The notes under the pieces: model-generated
The model's input: only the letters and a program-made list of their open reading frames with translations
Databases searched by the model: none
What the model was told of the DNA's origin: nothing
NCBI GenBank assembly: GCA_023301565.1
Contig: JALZUO010000099.1
Span: 1-41,762 of the forward strand
Reading direction: 5' to 3'
Length of the DNA: 41,762 nucleotides
Source: Oligoflexales bacterium
GTDB taxonomy: Bacteria > Bdellovibrionota_B > Oligoflexia > Oligoflexales > JALZUQ01
Shown: piece after piece, positions 36,134-41,762 of the stretch
Numbering within the stretch: position 1 is the stretch's first letter
Layout of the letters: each line of letters starts with the position of its first letter
Position numbers and translations under genes: made by a program

Positions 36134-37159
36134 TTAGCTTTCCGCGGATTTAGTTTGTTCTTTGTTTTCAGCAAGCTCGTTTTTAGGCTTATTAGTATCT
36201 GTTTTTGATTCTTGCATCACATTTCTAATAGCTATAAGTCTCGGGTAATAACTTTTAGAAGCAAACTGAAAAACCTTTGTACTGTAGTTTGCGCGTATGT
36301 AAACGTAGCTATTGGTTTTCTGGTTTTTCATTGCGCGGATTACCCCGTTATGTCCGTAGACGTAAGATGTAAGCGCCAACCCCCAGCTTTTAGTATTTGC
36401 ATGATATTTTTTTAGCTCTAAAAGTGCAGCTCTTGTTGACTTGGAAACGTCTAGTCTCTGATCGAGACGGCTATTCACTTTTAAGCCAGCCTCTCTTGCC
36501 GTAGCTGGCATGAGCTGCCAGAGGCCTCTTGCTCCAACTGGGCTCCTTGCTTTGTGTCTATATCCGCTTTCAAGGTAAGGCAAATAAGCTAGGTCGGCTG
36601 GCATATTCAGCTTTTTTATTTCTTTCATTACAGTTGGGAGGTGTGTTTGGGCTATTTTAAAAGAAAGCTTAAGAGAGTCACGAAGGCCTCGTTGACAGCG
36701 AAGCTGTTTTGTTATTTTTCTATAGGATTCCGTGTCCAGTGTTTTTGAAGATATAATCTGTTTAACTTTTTTCTCGCTCTTGGAGAGAATCAGAGAGGGT
36801 TTACGTGCTATTTTCTTGGAAATAGAAAACAAGGATTTTTTGACCTTAGCAATTGCCTTGTTTACTTTTCTTCGCTTTGCTCTTCTTCCACGGGGTAAAT
36901 CTACTACCTCAAAAACCCTATAGAGATTTTTTTCATCTACCAGCAGGCATTGATCGCTGTCATGATCATTGTAAACACGTTCCCAAAAATCAATGTCTGT
37001 TTGGATGCCTGCGTATTGTGGCAAGCCCATAGACAGCGCGACCTTTTGGTGAGATTTTTCGCTGCTAATTTGTGGCATAAATGTCTGCATTACTATAAGC
37101 GAGCAAAGAAACTGGCCGCTAAATGCTTTGCGTAAAGAGAGATATAAAAAGAGGAACAT
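36134..37159 (-). CDS. Lytic transglycosylase (MltD-like, SLT domain)
   Basis: A 341-residue protein with a hydrophobic N-terminus (FLFLYLSLRKAFSGQFLCSLIVMQTF, signal or anchor), a basic low-complexity part (about 90-135) and a C-terminal SLT domain. The domain contains PADLAYLPYLESGYRHKA (catalytic Glu197), SPVGARGLWQLMPATAREAGL and the drifted LTSYVYGHNGV in place of the usual A-Y-N-x-G-x-G. It would cleave glycan strands to anhydro-muropeptides. Unlike E. coli MltD no LysM repeats follow. AAGG lies upstream of ATG 37159. A frame remnant lies on the same strand just upstream. Confidence 0.88.
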   Translation of the reverse strand: MFLFLYLSLRKAFSGQFLCSLIVMQTFMPQISSEKSHQKVALSMGLPQYAGIQTDIDFWERVYNDHDSDQCLLVDEKNLYRVFEVVDLPRGRRAKRRKVNKAIAKVKKSLFSISKKIARKPSLILSKSEKKVKQIISSKTLDTESYRKITKQLRCQRGLRDSLKLSFKIAQTHLPTVMKEIKKLNMPADLAYLPYLESGYRHKARSPVGARGLWQLMPATAREAGLKVNSRLDQRLDVSKSTRAALLELKKYHANTKSWGLALTSYVYGHNGVIRAMKNQKTNSYVYIRANYSTKVFQFASKSYYPRLIAIRNVMQESKTDTNKPKNELAENKEQTKSAES

Positions 37160-37199
37160 TTTGGGAAAACCTTAGGCTCAAATCTAAAGAGCTGCGATG

Positions 37200-37330
37200 T
37201 TAAAGCGTCTGCGGGGCGCCCTGAAGGGCTTGGAGCGCAAGAACTAGCGCCGTTTGAGTATACCCCAAATTGTCTAAAAAAGCATCAACCTAATGAGTTT
37301 TTCTTCTAAATCAGTATAAATTCTCTTTTT
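37200..37330 (-). pseudogene. Possible decayed coding remnant upstream of the transglycosylase gene
   Basis: In the 263-base gap 37160-37422 a locally GC-rich part reads, on the minus strand, FLDNLGYTQTALVLALQAL then QGAPQTL and a stop at 37202-37200. Just upstream, in the neighbouring frame (37277-37330), is YTDLEEKLIRLMLF, ending in TAG inside a run of six T. One more T would join the two. The LGYxxxxA pattern is like the C-terminal domain of RuvA, but this is weak. It may equally be chance. Confidence 0.2.
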
Positions 37331-37422
37331 TTAGCCTTCCAGCAGAGAAAATTTGTAAATTTCACTTTTGGTTTAAAAAGGCCAAGAAAAGCACCTGAAA
37401 TTGTCGTAGGAAATAAAATACC

Positions 37423-38844
37423 ATGAATATACAGATACTTAATTGGGTTAAGTCAATCTTAAACAAGTATTTATTCATTTTAATTGCCGGCCTTTTAGCG
37501 CCATTTTCTATAGGCGTTGTGGGGAGTGCACAGTCAGCCAAGTCAGGAAAAAAAATACTAACCGAAAAAGCCAGGCATCTAATCGAATCGGGTTTGGCTG
37601 CTGGGTTTACGGTAGATAGCATCAATTTTCAGTTAGATGAAATTGCCAGGTCTCCAGATGGCTCAACAGACTTTGAGCGTAAAATTGTCAAAACGTATCT
37701 GGACAATCTTCAAGGGCTGAAGCTAACGCAGGAAGAGTTTGAGGCGGCAGTGCGAGCAGGTAATAGAAGTTCCGAAGGTGTTCAGGCTCTGTTGGGTGAA
37801 AAAGATGAAATATTCAATCTTGTGAATGAGAAAAGGTATGATTTTGCTAGCGAGGGACTATTGGCATGGCTAAGGCAGTCAGTTTCAGGTTCGTTAGAGC
37901 ATAAAAAATTGAAAAAAATTATAGAAGTGGGTGATATCGAAAAAACTGCATCGGTAGTAGAGTTTTTTGCTGCCAAACCCTACCAAGTCGATGTGTCAAA
38001 ACACCGCCTAATGGTGGTTGAAAACAATACCTCAGATAGCTTTGGCGCGTTCGTATCGTGCGGCTCTCAAGATAACAATCTTTTTGCTGACCTAAATCTA
38101 AACCTGGCTATAAAAGTAGATGGAGTGCTTCATGATTTTAATTTCCCTTTACCTGACGCTAAGACTTTTTTGCCCTATGCTTACGAACACTTTTTTGGCG
38201 GAGCTTGCGTTGTTGTTGTGAATGAGAAACGCTATAATACTGTTATTCAGCACAGACGAAACACCGTTTTAGTCCAAGAAATTCACCATCTTTTTGATAT
38301 TCTAACCAACCCGGATATAGTAAGCCGGGCCACACTAAAGAAACAAAAAACCATTAGAGAAAACCAGTGGCCAGCGATTCGTGCAGGTCTTGAGCAGTTT
38401 TATGACAAGGAGACTGTTACAGAGGCTTATAAAGTCTGGTTTGAGAAAACTTTTAGATTACTACTAGAAGAAAAAAGAGAGAATGCTCTTGACGATCTTT
38501 TTGGGGCTCAAGCAGAGAATAGCCGTGCAAAAAATGGTGTTGACCCACTCGTTAGTTTGCACCGCCAGGAATTCAAGATTTTTTTGAGAAAAAACTTTTT
38601 AGAAAACGCCGAATCTTTGTATTACTACCTCGGGTCTGAAGTCGAGAAAAAAGGTCATACAGCGCAGCTACGGTACTTGAAGGAGCTCGGGCTGGATTTT
38701 GCGGAATCTTGTTTTGTTTGTAGCAGCCTTGATACACTCGAAACAGATGGTCGCGGTTTTAACGCACCAGGTTTGAGCACATATGGCCTACACATCGTCA
38801 AATACTCTTTTTACAAAGAGTGGAAAAAAGGCTTATGGAACTGA
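37423..38844 (+). CDS. Secreted or membrane-anchored protein of unknown function
   Basis: Not recognised. The 473-residue protein has an N-terminal hydrophobic segment (FILIAGLLAPFSIGVVGSAQSA, about 18-39) that may be a signal peptide. The rest is a mixed helical/strand chain: an all-helical part (about 45-190), a strand-rich central part (KHRLMVVENNTSDSFGAFVSCG, NNLFADLNLNLAIKVDG, ACVVVVNEKRYNT; about 195-290) and a helical C-terminal part. No enzyme motif is seen. AGGAAA lies 12 bases before ATG. A short hairpin (CCTG/CAGG with TTTTT, 38898-38916) after the gene may weakly terminate it. Confidence 0.75.
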   Translation: MNIQILNWVKSILNKYLFILIAGLLAPFSIGVVGSAQSAKSGKKILTEKARHLIESGLAAGFTVDSINFQLDEIARSPDGSTDFERKIVKTYLDNLQGLKLTQEEFEAAVRAGNRSSEGVQALLGEKDEIFNLVNEKRYDFASEGLLAWLRQSVSGSLEHKKLKKIIEVGDIEKTASVVEFFAAKPYQVDVSKHRLMVVENNTSDSFGAFVSCGSQDNNLFADLNLNLAIKVDGVLHDFNFPLPDAKTFLPYAYEHFFGGACVVVVNEKRYNTVIQHRRNTVLVQEIHHLFDILTNPDIVSRATLKKQKTIRENQWPAIRAGLEQFYDKETVTEAYKVWFEKTFRLLLEEKRENALDDLFGAQAENSRAKNGVDPLVSLHRQEFKIFLRKNFLENAESLYYYLGSEVEKKGHTAQLRYLKELGLDFAESCFVCSSLDTLETDGRGFNAPGLSTYGLHIVKYSFYKEWKKGLWN

Positions 38845-38931
38845 GGTCGGCAGCCTCCCATTGTGCCTCATAAAAAACCTTGCTCAACGTTGTAGGCCCT
38901 GCTATTCAGGCTTTTTCCTTAGGAGCGAGTC

Positions 38932-39834
38932 GTGGCAAGCAATAAAAAAAGAGATGTTTTAAAGCTCCATTTTATTATTTTTCTTTGGGGTTTTACCGGT
39001 ATTTTGGGGGACGCCATCAAGCTTGACGCCTGGCATCTAGTTTTTTACCGAACAACCATAGCAGCTTTTTTTCTTGGTTTTTTGATGGTCCGCAGCAAAC
39101 AATTTTACGCATACAACGTCCGTGCAATTCTAGAGATGTTGTTTGTTGGTATTTTGGTTGGACTGCACTGGGTATCTTTTTTTGCTGCAATTAAAATGGG
39201 TGGGGTTTCGGTTGGAATGGTAGGCATTTCCACCATGGCAATTTTTACGGCGCTTCTAGACCCTGTTATGGGCAGAAAAAGGCTCCACCTATCTGATCTA
39301 TTTTTTAGTTGTCTTGCAATGGTGGGTCTTTGCTTTATCGCGGCCTATACTTTTGATCATATAGCGGCACTTCTGGTTTCGGTTTTGGCCGCTGCGATCG
39401 CGGCTGTCTTTACCCATCAAACTGTATCTTTGATAGGAAAAGGTCGTACTCCTCTTGCCATCACCTTTTATCAGATGATTGGAGGAATGCTGGTCACCTT
39501 GGTTGCTGTTTTGATTGTTCAAACCCGGTCGCTAGAAGCCGTTAAACTGCTTCCGTCCAAGCAAGACTGGATATATCTCGTATTGTTGGGGGGTGTCTGT
39601 ACTGCTTATGCCGCAACAGCTTGCAACGAACTGCTCAAAAGGATCAGTGCCTTTACCTGCAACCTATCTCTCAACATGGAGCCTGTATACGGGATTGTTC
39701 TTGCAGCAATTTTGCTGGGAGAACACAGGCGCCTGACGGAAGGTTTCTATCTAGGCTTCTTGGTTATTTTAGCCGCTGTGGCTGGCCAGTTTTTGTGGTC
39801 TAATGTTTCGCCCCGCTCTTTAAGGCGGAGATAG
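38932..39834 (+). CDS. EamA/DMT-family transporter
   Basis: A 300-residue membrane protein with about ten hydrophobic helices in two related halves, as in EamA (drug/metabolite transporter) proteins. The first half opens LHFIIFLWGFTGILGDAIKLDAWHLVFYRT and has the LHWVSFFAAIKMGGVSVGMVG helix-loop typical of the family; the second half ends SLNMEPVYGIVLAAILLGE, the E-P-x-x-x ... L-G-E motif. Substrate unknown; relatives export amino acids or other metabolites. The start is GTG 38932 behind TTAGGAG. It is 87 bases after the unknown secreted gene and 86 before the ABC-F gene. Confidence 0.93.
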   Translation: MASNKKRDVLKLHFIIFLWGFTGILGDAIKLDAWHLVFYRTTIAAFFLGFLMVRSKQFYAYNVRAILEMLFVGILVGLHWVSFFAAIKMGGVSVGMVGISTMAIFTALLDPVMGRKRLHLSDLFFSCLAMVGLCFIAAYTFDHIAALLVSVLAAAIAAVFTHQTVSLIGKGRTPLAITFYQMIGGMLVTLVAVLIVQTRSLEAVKLLPSKQDWIYLVLLGGVCTAYAATACNELLKRISAFTCNLSLNMEPVYGIVLAAILLGEHRRLTEGFYLGFLVILAAVAGQFLWSNVSPRSLRRR

Positions 39835-39920
39835 AGATATCAAACCTGTTTTTGCTTTGCTAAACTAACATCTAGTGATTGAAAATATATTGAAATTATA
39901 TCCATATTGAAGGTGATTTT

Positions 39921-41756
39921 TTGACTCCACTTATTCATTGTAAAGATTTAGAACTTTCTTATTCAGGTAAAGTTCTGTTCGATGGTTTCGACTTTAGTAT
40001 CTCTGAGGGTGCAAAGGTTGGGCTTATCGGTAGCAATGGAAACGGTAAATCGACGCTACTAAAAATTTTGTCTGGCGAGGTTGAAGCTGACGAAGGTGAG
40101 GTTTCTAAAAGAAAACACCTTAAATCTCACCTCGTACGGCAGGAGGCTAACTTTGATGAGTCGTTGACTATCCTTGACTGTTCTTTAAGAGATTTTGGCG
40201 GGCTAGAAGGTGCAGACGTAAGCACTTCTGTGTTGGCTCAATCGCTTTTAAGCCGTGCCGGTTTTGAAAACGCCTACGATACAGTAGGCGAGCTATCAGG
40301 TGGTTGGAAAAAACGTCTGCAGATTGTTTGCGGACTATTGGCAGAGCCAGAGCTTCTTTTATTAGATGAGCCAACAAACCATATGGACCTAAAAGCTGTG
40401 CTTTGGCTAGAAGGGCTTCTAAAGCAAGCTCGCTTTGCTTGGGTTGTTGTCAGCCATGACCGTGAGTTTTTAAATCAGGTCTGCGGCGAGATAGCAGAGA
40501 TCGATAGAGTTTATAAAAACGGGATGATACGGCACCAGGGAAACTACGATAGTTTCATAGAGCATAAAGAGACTTACTTAGAAAGTTTGCAGTCATATAG
40601 CGAGTCCTTGTCAAATAAAGTACGCAGAGAAGACGAGTGGCTTTCTAGAGGGCCCAAAGCCAGATCTACCAAAGCAAAGGGTAGAATAGATAAAGCTCAT
40701 GAGCTCAAGCGTGAATTAGCGCAGGTAAAAGACCGGCAAAAAACCAAGAGCTCAAAGATCGACTTTTCAGGGACGCAGCGCAAAACCAAAAAATTCATTG
40801 AAATTGAAAAAGCAGGGTTTGGCTATGATTCTGAAGAGCTGTGGAGTGATCTTTCACTTGTAGTTCAGCCGAAGTCTAGGCTTGCGATATTAGGTAAAAA
40901 CGGCAGTGGCAAGAGCTCTTTAATGAAGCTTTTAGCCAAAGAGCACGAGCAAACAAGCGGGAAAGTTAAGTTCGCAGATGATTTAAAGATTGTTTACTTT
41001 GATCAGCAAAGAGAAGCTCTTCCAGAAGGAGTTACCCTAAAACGTGCTCTAGCCGAAGAGAGCGATAGCGTTGTGTTTCAGGACCGGGCGGTGCATGTAA
41101 GTTCTTGGGCTAGAAGGTTTGGTTTTGAGGTCAAGCAGCTTGAGACTAAGGTGGATGATCTTTCCGGAGGCGAGAAAGCGCGTGTGTATATAGCAAGGCT
41201 CATGCTGCAAGAGGCAGACATTTTGCTTTTGGATGAACCGACCAACGACCTTGATATTCAAACCAGAGAAGTTCTAGAAGAAAGCCTGCGCTCTTTTAAA
41301 GGAGCCGTAGTTCTCATAAGCCACGACAGGTATATGCTTAAAAGTGTTTGCCGGCAGTTTCTAGGCGTATCTCGCAGTGATATGCATGTGTATGCAGGCT
41401 TTTACCAGTGGTTTAAAAATTCTTATTCAGCCTCTGGCAAAAAACCTTCGGGTAAATCAAGTTCCAAGAAGATTACTGAAGAGCAAGTTAGAGAGCAAAA
41501 TACGGACGAGCCTTCAAAAGAAAACAAGAAAAAAAAGAAGCTTTCCTACATGGATCAACGTGAGTTTGAACAAATGGAAAAAAAGATCATGCAAGCTGAA
41601 ACAAAGCTTGAAGAAACCCAGGCAAAACTAACGCTCCCCGAAGTGCTGTCAAACTCTATTAAGCTTCAAGGGCTGTCGAAAAAAATGGATGAGGCAAAAA
41701 GCGAAGTAGAACGGCTTTATGCACGCTGGACCCAGCTAGAGAATATGCAAAAGTAG
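39921..41756 (+). CDS. ABC-F family ATPase (Uup-like)
   Basis: A 611-residue soluble tandem ABC ATPase without membrane domains. ABC1 has GSNGNGKST (about 36-44), ELSGGWKKRL (signature) and LLLDEPTNHMD; ABC2 has GKNGSGKSS, DLSGGEKARV and LLLDEPTNDLD. The linker EDEWLSRGPKARSTKAKGRID is the Uup-type interdomain motif. The C-terminus is a long coiled coil (about 535-605) preceded by a Lys/Ser-rich part, as in Uup, where it binds DNA. Related ABC-F proteins act on the ribosome at stalled or vacant sites. The start is TTG 39921 with AAGGTG upstream. The gene ends 6 bases before the window edge. Confidence 0.93.
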   Translation: MTPLIHCKDLELSYSGKVLFDGFDFSISEGAKVGLIGSNGNGKSTLLKILSGEVEADEGEVSKRKHLKSHLVRQEANFDESLTILDCSLRDFGGLEGADVSTSVLAQSLLSRAGFENAYDTVGELSGGWKKRLQIVCGLLAEPELLLLDEPTNHMDLKAVLWLEGLLKQARFAWVVVSHDREFLNQVCGEIAEIDRVYKNGMIRHQGNYDSFIEHKETYLESLQSYSESLSNKVRREDEWLSRGPKARSTKAKGRIDKAHELKRELAQVKDRQKTKSSKIDFSGTQRKTKKFIEIEKAGFGYDSEELWSDLSLVVQPKSRLAILGKNGSGKSSLMKLLAKEHEQTSGKVKFADDLKIVYFDQQREALPEGVTLKRALAEESDSVVFQDRAVHVSSWARRFGFEVKQLETKVDDLSGGEKARVYIARLMLQEADILLLDEPTNDLDIQTREVLEESLRSFKGAVVLISHDRYMLKSVCRQFLGVSRSDMHVYAGFYQWFKNSYSASGKKPSGKSSSKKITEEQVREQNTDEPSKENKKKKKLSYMDQREFEQMEKKIMQAETKLEETQAKLTLPEVLSNSIKLQGLSKKMDEAKSEVERLYARWTQLENMQK

Positions 41757-41762
41757 GTTTTT

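Noticed and set aside
37362-37625. 87-residue minus-strand frame opposite the start of the 37423 gene
   Set aside because: It is antisense to a gene with a better start and signal sequence; no ribosome site or family match.

Overview
This is a gene-dense bacterial chromosome segment with about 41 protein genes. It has no rRNA, recognisable tRNA, CRISPR array or insertion sequence. The organism is Gram-negative: there is a Kdo transferase, a heptosyltransferase-type glycosyltransferase, an outer-membrane beta-barrel protein, a lipoprotein and a lytic transglycosylase. By eye the GC content is in the low to mid 40s percent. Several genes start at TTG or GTG behind a visible Shine-Dalgarno site. 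The gene set and the lysine-tailed DksA-like protein suggest a deltaproteobacterial or Bdellovibrionota-like lineage, but this is inference, not proof.

Layout. (1) 1-3836, minus strand: promoter-rplU-rpmA-terminator-obg-nadD-rsfS-rlmH-comF, a ribosome/GTPase/NAD cluster whose comF runs off the left edge. (2) 3947-8162: an alpha/beta hydrolase (+), then a tightly overlapping minus-strand operon GT9 glycosyltransferase-waaA-RNase E/G. (3) 8345-10727, plus strand: a membrane coiled-coil protein overlapping a lipoprotein, then a small secreted protein, all of unknown function. (4) 10796-14906: prfB (minus), with a classic programmed +1 frameshift at an in-frame TGA, divergent from mutS (+). The 321-base gap between them holds five helically phased DnaA-box-like 9-mers beside an A/T-rich stretch. 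(5) 14973-23567: a DksA-like protein with a histone H1-like lysine tail and a lost zinc finger, a metzincin-like secreted protease, an ftsB/HEAT-repeat pair (minus), and the operon glmU N-domain-glmS-pcrA-DUF952. (6) 23560-29018: secreted Cys-containing protein (minus), then rpmH-rnpA-yidD-yidC-mnmE. (7) 29114-41756: phospho-sugar mutase, OM beta-barrel protein, ssb (minus), smc, MltD-like transglycosylase (minus), a secreted unknown, an EamA transporter and an ABC-F ATPase.

How it fits together. Most genes left of about 8.2 kb point left and most right of about 12.2 kb point right. The switch lies around the DnaA-box array, and the normally origin-proximal rpmH-rnpA-yidC-mnmE block is about 13 kb away. 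The most interesting hypothesis is that the prfB-mutS gap is the chromosomal origin, or part of it. Amino-sugar genes (glmS, GlmU N-domain, a hexose-phosphate mutase) and LPS genes supply the envelope. yidC/yidD, the beta-barrel protein and the lipoprotein pair serve the membranes. smc, ssb, mutS and pcrA maintain the chromosome.
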